A stretch of 34,597 nucleotides of DNA from Streptomyces sp. ISL-87 (GCF_018614095.1 NZ_JAGGOY010000074.1:1-34597), one strand, 5' to 3'; positions 16,903-25,815 are shown, counted from the first letter of the stretch. The notes: generated from the letters alone by a model not told the origin. A program made the numbers and translations.

Positions 16903-18993
16903 CTAGTCCGCCGACCTGGTCCAGCCGGTGGCCTCGATGCGGGCCGCGTCCGACGGGCGGTCCTCGGCGAAGAGCAGCCGCGCCGGTTCCGCCACCCGTA
17001 CGACGTCCACGTAGACCCCCCGCCCGACGTAGCGGCCGGTCGCGATGTGGCGGAAGCGGAGCCGTACTTCGCGGCCCGCCCAGGCGGTGAGCGGTGCTTC
17101 GAGGCGGTGCCAGATCCGGCCGGACCAGCCGTCGGCGTAGCCGTTCGGCCACTGCTCGGGTGTTCCGCCCGTGGTCCGGACGGTGTTGAACGGCAGCGGT
17201 TCCCAGGTCTCCCCGTCGGCCGAGGCCTCCAGGTGGAAGGCGCCCTCGCCCGGCACCGTGTCCCACCACACGGCGCAGCGCAGCCGCGCGGCCGCCGTGG
17301 CCGGGGTGAGCGGCGGCAGCGTGAGGGTGCCGGAGCCGCCCGGGGTGATCCCGGAGAACCAGGCCGGGCCGCCGTGCCTCGTACGGACGGGCACCGCGCG
17401 GGCGAAGCGGTTGCCGACCGCGACCCGTGGGGCGCTGCCTGCCCGCCAGGTCCGCACGGGGTGGACGGAGTTGCCCAGCAGGATCAGGAAGGAGTCGGTG
17501 GACGGGTCCAGCACGAGGGAGGTTCCGGTGAAACCGGTGTGGCCGGCGGAGTGCGGAGTGGCCATCGCGCCCATGTACCAGTGCTGGTAGAGCTCGAAGC
17601 CGAGGCCGTGGTCGTCGCCGGGGAACGCGGTGTTGTAGTCGGTGAAGAGCAGTTCGACGGAGGCGGGCCGCAGAATGCGCTTGCCCGCGTAGACCCCGCC
17701 GTCGAGCAGGGTGCGGGCGAGGACGGCCAGGTCCCAGGCGGTGCCGAAGACGCCGGCGTGGCCGGCGACCCCGCAGAGGGCGTACGCGTTCTCGTCATGG
17801 ACCTCGCCCCACACCAGCCCGCGGTCCAGGCCGGACCAGGGCGGTCGCTGCACCTCGGTGGCGGCGGTGACGCGGCGCCAGGAGAGCGGCGGGTTGTAAC
17901 GAGTGCGGTGCATCCCGAGCGGAACAGTGATCTCGTCTTGGAGCAGTACATCCAAAGTGTGACCGGTGATCCGTTCCAGGATCAGCTGTAGCGCGATGAG
18001 GTTGAGGTCGGAGTAGCGGTACGCGGTCCCGGGGGTCTCCTGCGGGCGCACCGACCACAGCAGCCTCAGCTGCCCCTCGCGGGTGGGCTCCACGTAGAAG
18101 GGGGCCCACGACCGCAGCCCCGAGGTGTGCGTAAGCAGCTGACGGACCGTGATCAGCTCCTTGCCGCCCCCGGTGAACTCCGGCAGGTACCGGTCCACCG
18201 GAGCCTCCAGCTCCAGCCGGCCGCGCTCCATCTGCTGCACCGCCAGGATCGAGGTGAACAGCTTGGTCAGCGAAGCCAGGTCGAACACCGTGTCCTCGGC
18301 CATCGGGATCCGCTCAGCCGCCGGGAACTCCCGGACCCGGTCGGTCCGCCCGTCGTAGTCCGCGTACCGGACCGCATCGCCCATGGCCCGGTGCAGGGCG
18401 ACCGTGCGCCCTCGCCCGGCGAGGACCACGGCTCCCGCGTAGTAAGGGCGTTCGGGGGAGGGGCCGAGGAACCGCCGCGCCTCGTCCGCCACTCCCTCCA
18501 GGTGCTTCTCGAGCAGCCCGGCCTGGCGTGCGGACCCGTAGCGCAGCCGAAGGCCCTGGAGGGCGCGCCGCTCGGCCGGATTCCCCGCCGCCCCGGCCGC
18601 CCCGGGCAGCGCCGCGTTCAATACGAGCACCCCGCCGAGCGCGAGCAGACGCGCCCCGAGCCGTCGCCGACTGATCCCTCCCCGGCGGTTGGCGGGGCTG
18701 CCGCTGCCGCTGCCGCTTTCGTTGCCGCCTTCGCTGCCCCTGCCGCGCCCGTCGCCCCGACCGCTGACGCCGTCCTCGCCCCGGGCGAGCGCTCCCGCGC
18801 CGCTGCCACCGGCGGCCTGTGCCCCGGCCACTGTCCCGCCGAGCTGCGTATCCGCCGCCCGGCGCCCGTCGGGCCTGCCCACCTGGTGCCCGTCGGGCCC
18901 GCCCATGTCGCGCCCGTCGGGCCTGCCCATCTCGCGCCCGTCGGACTCGCCCGCCTCGCCGTACCCGTCGACCGCCCCCGTGTGCTCGCCCAT
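16903..18993 (-). CDS. Exported class C beta-lactamase-fold serine hydrolase with C-terminal beta domain
   Basis: A 696-residue protein with three parts. Residues 1-107 are hydrophilic Gly/Arg/Asp-rich and include four octapeptide repeats (DGREMGRP type). A twin-arginine-like signal follows (SRRRLGARLLALGG at 108-121, hydrophobic to about 137). The hydrolase domain has all three catalytic motifs: Ser241-x-x-Lys244 in ASLTKLFTS, Tyr327 in YSDLN, and HTG at 485-487. The last 150 residues form a probable carbohydrate-binding or discoidin-like beta domain (LTLPPLTPATAAARLRCAVWWDT, then VRLRFRHIATGRYVGRGVYVDVV). Relatives are esterases, D-aminopeptidases or beta-lactamase-like proteins acting outside the cell. 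The ATG at 18993 is the only ATG before the signal; in-frame GTG codons (for example at 18831) are alternatives that would remove part of the odd N-terminus. Confidence 0.88.
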   Translation of the reverse strand: MGEHTGAVDGYGEAGESDGREMGRPDGRDMGGPDGHQVGRPDGRRAADTQLGGTVAGAQAAGGSGAGALARGEDGVSGRGDGRGRGSEGGNESGSGSGSPANRRGGISRRRLGARLLALGGVLVLNAALPGAAGAAGNPAERRALQGLRLRYGSARQAGLLEKHLEGVADEARRFLGPSPERPYYAGAVVLAGRGRTVALHRAMGDAVRYADYDGRTDRVREFPAAERIPMAEDTVFDLASLTKLFTSILAVQQMERGRLELEAPVDRYLPEFTGGGKELITVRQLLTHTSGLRSWAPFYVEPTREGQLRLLWSVRPQETPGTAYRYSDLNLIALQLILERITGHTLDVLLQDEITVPLGMHRTRYNPPLSWRRVTAATEVQRPPWSGLDRGLVWGEVHDENAYALCGVAGHAGVFGTAWDLAVLARTLLDGGVYAGKRILRPASVELLFTDYNTAFPGDDHGLGFELYQHWYMGAMATPHSAGHTGFTGTSLVLDPSTDSFLILLGNSVHPVRTWRAGSAPRVAVGNRFARAVPVRTRHGGPAWFSGITPGGSGTLTLPPLTPATAAARLRCAVWWDTVPGEGAFHLEASADGETWEPLPFNTVRTTGGTPEQWPNGYADGWSGRIWHRLEAPLTAWAGREVRLRFRHIATGRYVGRGVYVDVVRVAEPARLLFAEDRPSDAARIEATGWTRSAD
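18864..18959. repeat. 24-bp tandem repeat x4 encoding octapeptides
   Basis: The word GCCCGTCGGGCCTGCCCA recurs every 24 bp at 18864, 18888, 18912 and 18936 with mismatches. On the minus strand it encodes repeated DGR(E/D)MGRP-like octapeptides at about residues 12-43 of the serine hydrolase. The 24-bp period keeps the reading frame. Confidence 0.85.
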
Positions 18994-19078
18994 GGCCGGG
19001 CCTCCCGTCGCTGTGTCGCCCTCCCGAAGTATCTGCCCGCCCGCTCGGCGGGCCCCGCACCGACCGGCCCGCAAAGAA

Positions 19079-19095
19079 TCTGACACAGCATCAGA
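19079..19095. promoter_or_regulatory. Inverted repeat upstream of the IpdC-like/acyl-CoA synthetase operon
   Basis: TCTGA-CACAGCA-TCAGA is a 5+7+5 inverted repeat about 44 bp before the ATG at 19139. It is in a locally AT-richer stretch and in the space between divergent genes. It has the size and position of a TetR-type operator; the regulator is not in the window. Confidence 0.45.
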
Positions 19096-19138
19096 AAATC
19101 TCTTCCCTCGGCCGCCGCCCTGCGGCATCCTGCGGCCC

Positions 19139-20254
19139 ATGGAGACGGAGCTGAGCAACAAACTGGGAGTCGAGCACGCCATCTTCGGCTTCACGCCCTT
19201 CCCGGCGGTCGCCGCCGCGATCACCCGCGCGGGCGGGTTCGGCGTACTCGGCGCGGTCCGCTACACCGCCCCCGACGACCTCAAACGCGACCTCGACTGG
19301 ATGCAGGAGCACACCGACGGCAAGCCCTACGGCCTTGACGTCGTCATGCCCGCCAAGAAGGCCGTCGACGGCATCAGCGAAGCCGACATCGAGGCGATGA
19401 TCCCGGCCGCGCACCGCGAGTTCGTCCGCGACACTCTCGCCAAGCACCACGTACCCGAACTGGCCGAGGGCGAGGCCTCCGGCTGGCGGATCACCGGCTG
19501 GATGGAGCAGGTCGCCCGCAACCAGCTCGACGTCGCTTTCGACTACCCCATCAAACTCCTGGCGAACGCCCTCGGTTCCCCGCCCGCCGATGTCATCGAG
19601 CGCGCCCACGACCACGGCGTCCTCGTCGCCGCCCTCGCCGGCAGCGCCAAACACGCCCGCCGCCACGCGGAAGCCGGCATCGACATCGTCGTCGCCCAGG
19701 GCTACGAGGCAGGCGGCCACACCGGTGACATCGCCACCATGGTCCTGGTCCCCGAGATCACCGAGGCCGTCGCCCCGCTCCCCGTCCTCGCCGCCGGCGG
19801 CATCGGCAGCGGGGAACAGATCGCCGCCGGTCTCGCGCTCGGCGCCCAGGGCGCCTGGCTCGGCTCCCTCTGGCTCACCACCACCGAGGCCGACCTGCAC
19901 TCCCGCGCCCTCACCGAGAAGCTCCTCGCCGCCGGCTCCGGCGACACCGTCCGATCCCGCGCCCTCACCGGCAAACCCGCCCGCCAGCTGCGCACCGAGT
20001 GGACCGATGCCTGGGACGACCCGGACGGCCCCGGCGCGCTCCCCATGCCGCTCCAGGGCCTGCTGGTCGCCGAGGCCGTCTCCCGGATCCAGAAGTACGA
20101 GGTCCGGCCGCTGCTCGGCACCCCCGTCGGCCAGATCGTCGGCCGGATGAACTCCGAACGCAGTGTCCAGGCCGTCTTCGACGACCTCACCAGCGGCTTC
20201 GAGCGCGCCATCGACCGCATCACCCGTATCGCCGGCCGGGCCCGAGAGGTGTGA
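19139..20254 (+). CDS. Nitronate-monooxygenase-like flavoprotein (IpdC-like)
   Basis: A 371-residue FMN-binding TIM-barrel protein of the nitronate monooxygenase/2-nitropropane dioxygenase family. Markers are the early FGFTPFPAVAAAITRAGGFGVLGAVRY (residues about 16-42), AGIDIVVAQGYEAGGHTGDIATMVLVPEI near 180-208 (the family signature with the catalytic-region His), and the phosphate-binding PVLAAGGIGSGEQIAAGLALGAQGAWLGS near 218-245. The group includes true nitronate oxygenases and the mycobacterial steroid-ring reductase IpdC. It overlaps or abuts an acyl-CoA synthetase gene (stop at 20254, next ATG at 20260), so a role on a CoA thioester is more likely than nitronate detoxification; this is inference. 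The ATG at 19139 starts at the homology. Confidence 0.88.
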   Translation: METELSNKLGVEHAIFGFTPFPAVAAAITRAGGFGVLGAVRYTAPDDLKRDLDWMQEHTDGKPYGLDVVMPAKKAVDGISEADIEAMIPAAHREFVRDTLAKHHVPELAEGEASGWRITGWMEQVARNQLDVAFDYPIKLLANALGSPPADVIERAHDHGVLVAALAGSAKHARRHAEAGIDIVVAQGYEAGGHTGDIATMVLVPEITEAVAPLPVLAAGGIGSGEQIAAGLALGAQGAWLGSLWLTTTEADLHSRALTEKLLAAGSGDTVRSRALTGKPARQLRTEWTDAWDDPDGPGALPMPLQGLLVAEAVSRIQKYEVRPLLGTPVGQIVGRMNSERSVQAVFDDLTSGFERAIDRITRIAGRAREV

Positions 20255-20259
20255 GCAGC

Positions 20260-21816
20260 ATGACCGACGAACAGCCTCCCAACGGTTTCTGGGCTCAAGC
20301 CGCCGCCGACCCCGACCGCACCGTCCTGATCACCCCCGACGGCGAGGAATGGAGCGCCGGCCGCCTGCACGCCGACGTCAACCGCCTCGTCCACGGCCTG
20401 CGCGCCGCCGGCCTGGAGAAGGGCGACGTCTTCGCCGTCGTCCTCCCCAACGGCGTGGAGTTCTTCACCGCCTACCTCGCCGCCTCCCAGGCCGGCTTCT
20501 ACCTCGTCCCGGTCAACCACCACCTGGTCGGCCCCGAGATCGCCTGGATCGTCTCCGACTCCGGCGCCAAAGCCCTCATCGCCCACGAGCGCTTCGCCGA
20601 CGCCGCCACCGCCGCGGCCGACGAGGCGGGCCTGCCGGCGAGCCACCGCTACGCCGTCGGAGCCGTCGCCGGCTTCCGGCCCTACGGCGAACTCCTCGAC
20701 GGGCAGCCCGCCACGCCCCCCGGGGACCGCACCCTCGGCTGGGTCATGAACTACACCTCCGGCACCACCGGCCGGCCCCGCGGCATCCGCCGCCCGCTGC
20801 CCGGAAAGCTCCCGGAGGAGACGTACCTCGGCGGCTTCCTCGGAATCTTCGGCATCCGCCCCTTCGACGACAATGTCCACCTGGTCTGCTCGCCGCTCTA
20901 CCACACCGCCGTGCTCCAATTCGCGGGCGCCTCCCTGCACATCGGGCATCCGCTGGTCCTGATGGACAAGTGGACACCGCAGGAGATGCTGCGCCTCATC
21001 GACGACCACGCCTGCACGCACACCCACATGGTCCCGACCCAGTTCCACCGCCTCCTCGCGCTCCCGCAGGAGACGAAGGACGCCTACGACGTCTCCTCGA
21101 TGCGGCACGCCATCCACGGCGCCGCGCCCTGCCCCGACCACGTCAAGCGGGCGATGATCGACTGGTGGGGCCGGTGCGTGGAGGAGTACTACGCGGCCAG
21201 CGAGGGCGGCGGCGCCTTCGCCACCGCCGAGGACTGGCTGAAGAAGCCGGGAACCGTGGGCAAGGCCTGGCCGATCAGCGAACTCGCCATCTTCGACGAC
21301 GACGGCAACCGGCTCCAGCCCGGCGAACTCGGCACCGTCTACATCAAGATGAACACCGGCGGCTTCAGCTACCACAAGGACGAGGGCAAGACGCGCAAGA
21401 ACCGCATCGGCGACTTCTTCACCGTCGGGGACCTCGGCCTGATGGACGAGGAGGGCTACCTCTTCCTCCGGGACCGCAAGATCGACATGATCATCTCGGG
21501 CGGGGTCAACATCTATCCCGCCGAGATCGAGTCCGCCCTGCTCACCCACCCTGCGGTCGCGGACGCCGCCGCCTTCGGCATCCCGCACGCAGACTGGGGC
21601 GAGCAGGTCAAGGCGGTCATCGAACCGGCGGAGGGCTTCGCCGCGAGTGATGCGCTGGCCGCCGAGATCCTGCACCACTGCGAGCGGCAACTGGCCGCCT
21701 ACAAGCGGCCCAAGACCGTCGACTTCATCGAGACGATGCCGCGTGACCCGAACGGCAAGCTGTACAAGCGGAGGCTGCGCGACCCGTACTGGGAGGGCCA
21801 CGAGCGCGCGATGTGA
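20260..21816 (+). CDS. Acyl-CoA synthetase (FadD-type, adenylate-forming)
   Basis: A 518-residue ANL-superfamily ligase that activates a carboxylic acid via acyl-AMP to its CoA thioester. The P-loop MNYTSGTTGRPRG is at about residues 163-175, THTHMVPTQFHRL near 260 lines the acid pocket, YYAASEGGG near 310 corresponds to the A5 motif, FFTVGDLGLMDEEGYLFLRDRKIDMIISGGVNIYPAEIE near 387-425 spans the hinge, and the adenylation lysine is in PNGKLYKR near 500. GAGAGG upstream fits the ATG at 20260; a GTG at 20251 that overlaps the previous stop (GTGA) is an alternative. It is co-transcribed with the IpdC-like flavoprotein. The acid is unknown; the neighbours suggest a steroid-, terpenoid- or branched-chain acid. 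Confidence 0.92.
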   Translation: MTDEQPPNGFWAQAAADPDRTVLITPDGEEWSAGRLHADVNRLVHGLRAAGLEKGDVFAVVLPNGVEFFTAYLAASQAGFYLVPVNHHLVGPEIAWIVSDSGAKALIAHERFADAATAAADEAGLPASHRYAVGAVAGFRPYGELLDGQPATPPGDRTLGWVMNYTSGTTGRPRGIRRPLPGKLPEETYLGGFLGIFGIRPFDDNVHLVCSPLYHTAVLQFAGASLHIGHPLVLMDKWTPQEMLRLIDDHACTHTHMVPTQFHRLLALPQETKDAYDVSSMRHAIHGAAPCPDHVKRAMIDWWGRCVEEYYAASEGGGAFATAEDWLKKPGTVGKAWPISELAIFDDDGNRLQPGELGTVYIKMNTGGFSYHKDEGKTRKNRIGDFFTVGDLGLMDEEGYLFLRDRKIDMIISGGVNIYPAEIESALLTHPAVADAAAFGIPHADWGEQVKAVIEPAEGFAASDALAAEILHHCERQLAAYKRPKTVDFIETMPRDPNGKLYKRRLRDPYWEGHERAM

Positions 21817-21906
21817 CGTACGGGGTTCGCGGATCGGTCCTGCCCGGCCGCCAGTACGGGCAGGGCCGGACGCCCGCTCCAGGGGCACGCCCCCGGACCC
21901 GCCACG

Positions 21907-21946
21907 CCCGGGGCTGTGGTGGGAAATGCCACGTCAGAGCCCCGGG
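21907..21946. terminator. Stem-loop between the acyl-CoA synthetase and the antiporter gene
   Basis: CCCGGGGCT (21907-21915) pairs perfectly with AGCCCCGGG (21938-21946), and within the loop TGG...CCA can extend the structure. It lies 91 bp after the synthetase stop and 50 bp before the antiporter ATG. There is no U-run. It may terminate the upstream operon or be a leader hairpin of the antiporter mRNA. Confidence 0.5.
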
Positions 21947-21995
21947 GAAGCCCCTTGCGTCCCACCAGAGGGGCAGTTCTGGCAAGTTGGCCGAT

Positions 21996-23138
21996 ATGAG
22001 TACGGCATGGCACAGAACCCCCCTGACCGACTGGACCGTCGTGGTCCCCGTGGTGGCGGTCGTCGCGCTCGCCTTCAGCTGGGGCCGCGATCTGCCCCCG
22101 CTCGCCGTGGCCCTGGTCGCCCTGTGCCTCGCGGGCGCGGTGCTGGCGGCCGTCCACCATGCCGAGGTCGTCGCGCACCGGGTCGGCGAACCCTTCGGCT
22201 CGCTCGTCCTCGCCGTCGCCGTGACCGTCATCGAAGTGGCCCTCATCGTCACCCTGATGGCCGACGGCGGGGACAAGACCTCCTCGCTCGCCCGCGACAC
22301 CGTCTTCGCCGCCGTGATGATCACCTGCAACGGCATCGTCGGTCTGTCCCTGCTCGTCGGCGCCCTGCGCAACCGGGTCGCGGTCTTCCACGCCGAAGGC
22401 TCCGGCGCGGCCCTCGCCACCGTCGCCACCCTCGCGGTGCTCAGCCTGGTGCTGCCCACGTTCACGACCTCGAAGCCCGGCCCGGAGTTCTCCACCGCTC
22501 AGCTCGCCTTCGCCGCCGGTGCCTCACTCGCCCTCTACGGGCTGTTCATCGCCGTCCAGACGGTCCGTCACCGGGACTACTTCCTGCCCGTGGACACCGC
22601 ACGCCACCGCGAGGAGGCGGCGAAGGCGGCGGCCGGCGCGGCCGCCGGCGAGGACGACGCCCCCCACGCCGAGCCGCCCACCTCCCTGGCCGCCCTGATC
22701 AGCCTCGGCCTGCTGCTGGTCGCTCTCGTCGGCGTCGTCGGTGACGCCAAGGCCGTCTCCCCGACGATCGAGACGGGCGTCGCCAACGCGGGCCTGCCAC
22801 ACGCCGTGGTCGGTGTGATCATCGCCCTGCTCGTCCTGGCCCCCGAGACCCTGGCCGCCGCCCGCGCCGCCCGCCGCGACCGCGTCCAGACCAGTCTCAA
22901 CCTGGCCTACGGCTCCGCCATCGCCAGCATCGGCCTGACCATCCCGGCCATCGCACTGGCCTCGGTCTGGCTCTCCGGCCCACTGCTGCTCGGCCTCGGG
23001 CCGGTCCAGATGGTGCTGCTCGCCCTCACCATCGTGATCAGCGCCCTCACCATCGTCCCGGGCCGCGCCACCCTGCTCCAGGGCGGAGTCCACGTCGTCC
23101 TGCTGGCCGCGTACCTGTTCCTCGCGGTGAGCCCGTAG
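21996..23138 (+). CDS. chaA: Calcium/proton (or Na+/H+) antiporter of the ChaA/CAX family
   Basis: A 380-residue membrane protein with about ten to eleven hydrophobic segments. The first conserved alpha repeat is very clear: HRVGEPFGSLVLAVAVTVIEVALIVTLM at about residues 61-88. The second appears as VGVIIALLVLAPETLAAARAA and SLNLAYGSAIASIGLTIPAIAL near 270-315, with the acidic residues needed for cation transport. An Ala/Glu-rich cytoplasmic loop (about 200-230) separates the halves, as usual in CAX proteins. It exports Ca2+ (or Na+/K+ in some homologues) in exchange for H+. The ATG at 21996 begins just before the first helix. It is probably a single gene with a hairpin upstream and a hairpin/repeat block downstream. 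Confidence 0.9.
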   Translation: MSTAWHRTPLTDWTVVVPVVAVVALAFSWGRDLPPLAVALVALCLAGAVLAAVHHAEVVAHRVGEPFGSLVLAVAVTVIEVALIVTLMADGGDKTSSLARDTVFAAVMITCNGIVGLSLLVGALRNRVAVFHAEGSGAALATVATLAVLSLVLPTFTTSKPGPEFSTAQLAFAAGASLALYGLFIAVQTVRHRDYFLPVDTARHREEAAKAAAGAAAGEDDAPHAEPPTSLAALISLGLLLVALVGVVGDAKAVSPTIETGVANAGLPHAVVGVIIALLVLAPETLAAARAARRDRVQTSLNLAYGSAIASIGLTIPAIALASVWLSGPLLLGLGPVQMVLLALTIVISALTIVPGRATLLQGGVHVVLLAAYLFLAVSP

Positions 23139-23180
23139 CTCCTACGGGTCCCGTGCCGTCCGGGAGACCGAGGGCGCACC

Positions 23181-23231
23181 GGCGCGGTCCCCGACCGCGG
23201 GACCGCGCCGGGACCGCGCCGGGACCGCGCC
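23181..23231. terminator. Hairpin plus 11-bp tandem repeats between convergent genes
   Basis: GGCGCGGTCC (23181-23190) pairs with GGACCGCGCC (23200-23209), a perfect 10-bp stem. The right arm is the first of three tandem copies of GGGACCGCGCC (23199, 23210, 23221), so the left arm can pair with any of them. It sits between the convergent antiporter and acylase genes, where a bidirectional terminator is expected. Confidence 0.65.
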
Positions 23232-23239
23232 GGACCGGG

Positions 23240-25657
23240 TCAGCGACGCTCGCGCGGCCGGATGACCTTCAGCTTCGGCGACGTGAGGATGTCCCGCTCA
23301 CAGAACCGCGACGTCACCCAGTGCTCCTCGGAGAACAGCCGGGTCTGGTCGGCGTAGTACGGCGAGTTGGGGTTCGCCGACTGGCTGTACGTCAGCAGCG
23401 TGCGCGCCACCGGGCAGCGGCTGCCGTCCCAGCCGACCGCCTGGATGTGGCTGGAGCCGTGGACGACCTCCGGGTAGCCGCCGGCCGCCGCGTTCCACGG
23501 CGCCTCGATCTTGTTCCAGACGCCGAGTGCCTCGGTGCCGCCGCCCACCGGCAGCTTCTCGCCGCCGCGCACCACGAACTGGTGCTCGCCGAGCGGGGCG
23601 TCCAGGGCGATCCCGGCCGCCTTCAGCTCGGCAACCGCGTCCGCGAGCGCCCGCCCGATGCCGGGCGCCGCCTGGTTGAGCGTCCGGGGAGTGCGTACCG
23701 GATCGGCCGGGGAGAACGGCACCAGCCACAGGTCCTTGGCCGGCGTGCCCGCCGTCAGCTTCCGCCAGAACCGGTCGAAGAGCAGCGCGCCACGGCTGGA
23801 GCTGTCCGCCGTACGGTCCCAGGCGGCCAGCACACCGCAGGCCGCCGATACGTCCACGGTGGCGCCGTCGCTCCCGGTCCCCGTGCCGCCCGGCAGGGCC
23901 GCGCAGGCCTTCGCCGCGTCGGCCGCCGCGAGATCGCCGGCCGGGACCCGGTTCGCGTACTGCTGCCCCTGCAGGTCGGCGACCGTCAGCCGGCCCTGCG
24001 CGGCCATCGCCGACACGTCCTCGACCGCGCCGCGCGTGCGCAGCGAACGCGGGGTGGCGACATTGCCCCAGATGCGCTCGTACCCGGTCAGCGGCCGATC
24101 CGCGTTGGCCAGCCAGGCACTGTCGTTGGAGTTCTCCGCGTACGGGGCGTCGCGCAGCGTCGGCGCCTTCCCCGGGCCGAACACGCCCGGCTGCACCGCG
24201 TCGGGGTCCGAGCCGAGCGCGCAGTCACCGCGCGCGCCGTCGAGCACCGCGAGCCCCGAGGCAGGGTACGTGGCCTGCCCGAGCGGGGTGGAACAGCGGG
24301 CGGCGAGCTCGTCGGTGATCCGGGGGAGCACCTGGGACTGGGTGAACAGGGTGCCGCCCGCGGAGTCGGCGGCGACGGTGTTGACCCAGGGCAGGCCCTG
24401 GGTCCGCCGCAGGGCGTCCTGGATCCCGGCGACCGAGCGGGCCTTGCCCATGGCGAGCGCGGTGTCGGTGCCGCGCAGGTTCAGCGCGTTGGGGTCGTTC
24501 AGCGCGTACGCGGTCGTCGCCGTCCAGGGCAGCGGGAGGCCCGGGCCCAGGTTGGAGACGACGGGCCCGTAGCGGGTCCACCACTGGGTGCGGGAGACCG
24601 GATCGGCGCCTGCCACCTGGACGCTGACCTTCCGCGCCGTCATCCTCTCGGATCTGCCGTCCACCAGATAGGCGGTCGGGTCGGCCGGGTCCAGGGTCAG
24701 CTGGTGCAGGTTGACGGGGGTGCCGGTGGCGACCGTGTGACTCCAGGCCACCTTCTCGTTGAAGCCGATGTTCACCACCGCCGTCCCCAGCAGGGAGCCG
24801 CCCGAGACGTTCAGCTCCCCGGGTATGGTCTGCTGCGACTGCCAGAACCGGCGCCCGCCCTGCCAGGGGTAATGCGGGTTCCCGAGGAGCAGGCCGCTGC
24901 CGGACGCGGTGGTGGAACCGGCGAAGGCCACCGCGTTGGAACCCATGTCGTAGCGGGTGGTGTCGAAGAACTCCTGCGCGGCGCGGGCGGCGGCGGCCGG
25001 ATCGACCTCGGCGGTTGAGGCTGTAAGAGTGGTGGCCGTGCCCGGCGGCTGCGCCGCGGTGATCCCGTCGATGCCGCGTCCCTGCCCGCCGAGGACGGAG
25101 ACGGCGAAGCCGCGCGCCGCCACATCGGTGGTGCCGACGGGATGCACCCAGCCGGCGCCCTTGCAGGCCGGGTCGGTGATCTTGTTCTGGGCCAGCCAGG
25201 CGTTGTACCCGGCGGCCCAGCCCCGCATCAGCTCCTTGAGGTTCTTGCTGGGCCCGGCCGGGGCGGGAGTGGCCAGGAGCTTCTCGATGGTGCCGGACTC
25301 GCGTATCCCCTTGAAGTACAGGTCGCTGGAGAGGTTCTTGGCGGCCGAGGACAGCGAGCCGTCGGGCGCCGCGTCGGGGCCGAACCAGCGCGAACGCTCC
25401 CCGGCCACGGTCACGAACCCGTCGGCGAGGACACAGACCTGGTCGGCCGCCTGGGCCCAGCCGGTGCCGAATCCGAGGTGTGCGTAGTCCTGGGCCAGTA
25501 TGTGCGGGATGCCGTTCTCGGTGTACCGGATGACGGCGGACAGCCCACCGCCGGACGGGCCGCGGTCCGCGGCGTCGGCCGAGGCGGCCGTTGCGGCGAG
25601 CAGCGCGGCGCCCGTGAGGGCGACACGACGGAGAAGCGGGCGGGTGCGGAAATGCAA
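23240..25657 (-). CDS. Penicillin acylase-family Ntn hydrolase (AHL/lipopeptide acylase, AhlM-like)
   Basis: An 805-residue exported amidohydrolase, close in length to Streptomyces AhlM and aculeacin A acylase. It has a signal peptide (RPLLRRVALTGAALLAATAASADA), an alpha chain beginning near ADRGPSGGGLSAVIRYTENGIPHILAQDYAHLGFGTGWAQAADQ, a spacer, and the autocatalytic Gly-Ser junction in YDMGSNAVAF, which places nucleophile Ser240 at the beta-chain N-terminus. GNPHYPW and GFNEKVAWSHTVAT in the early beta chain are typical. It would hydrolyse the long acyl chain of N-acyl homoserine lactones, cyclic lipopeptides or penicillins outside the cell. The start is probably the TTG at 25657, because GGAGG lies four bases upstream and no ATG or GTG precedes the signal. 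It is divergent from an acyl-CoA synthetase gene 158 bp away. Confidence 0.92.
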   Translation of the reverse strand: MHFRTRPLLRRVALTGAALLAATAASADAADRGPSGGGLSAVIRYTENGIPHILAQDYAHLGFGTGWAQAADQVCVLADGFVTVAGERSRWFGPDAAPDGSLSSAAKNLSSDLYFKGIRESGTIEKLLATPAPAGPSKNLKELMRGWAAGYNAWLAQNKITDPACKGAGWVHPVGTTDVAARGFAVSVLGGQGRGIDGITAAQPPGTATTLTASTAEVDPAAAARAAQEFFDTTRYDMGSNAVAFAGSTTASGSGLLLGNPHYPWQGGRRFWQSQQTIPGELNVSGGSLLGTAVVNIGFNEKVAWSHTVATGTPVNLHQLTLDPADPTAYLVDGRSERMTARKVSVQVAGADPVSRTQWWTRYGPVVSNLGPGLPLPWTATTAYALNDPNALNLRGTDTALAMGKARSVAGIQDALRRTQGLPWVNTVAADSAGGTLFTQSQVLPRITDELAARCSTPLGQATYPASGLAVLDGARGDCALGSDPDAVQPGVFGPGKAPTLRDAPYAENSNDSAWLANADRPLTGYERIWGNVATPRSLRTRGAVEDVSAMAAQGRLTVADLQGQQYANRVPAGDLAAADAAKACAALPGGTGTGSDGATVDVSAACGVLAAWDRTADSSSRGALLFDRFWRKLTAGTPAKDLWLVPFSPADPVRTPRTLNQAAPGIGRALADAVAELKAAGIALDAPLGEHQFVVRGGEKLPVGGGTEALGVWNKIEAPWNAAAGGYPEVVHGSSHIQAVGWDGSRCPVARTLLTYSQSANPNSPYYADQTRLFSEEHWVTSRFCERDILTSPKLKVIRPRERR

Positions 25658-25815
25658 CAGACCTCCCAAGTAGCCTGCGGATGGGCAAGGTTGCCCGTGA
25701 AACAGGCGGTGCTTCGGTGCCCCCACACTCATGCAGGCGCGCTGATGGTCTGTCAACATCCCGTTTGGTATCCCGGTTATTGACCTTGGGCGTACGAGGG
25801 GACGAGGATCACGCC

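Noticed and set aside
19702..21888. A 728-codon minus-strand open frame opposite the flavoprotein and acyl-CoA synthetase
   Set aside because: Shadow of two well-supported genes with no recognisable domain.
23153..25018. A 621-codon plus-strand open frame opposite the acylase
   Set aside because: Low-complexity Arg/Gly/Val composition without motifs, antisense to a clear penicillin acylase gene.
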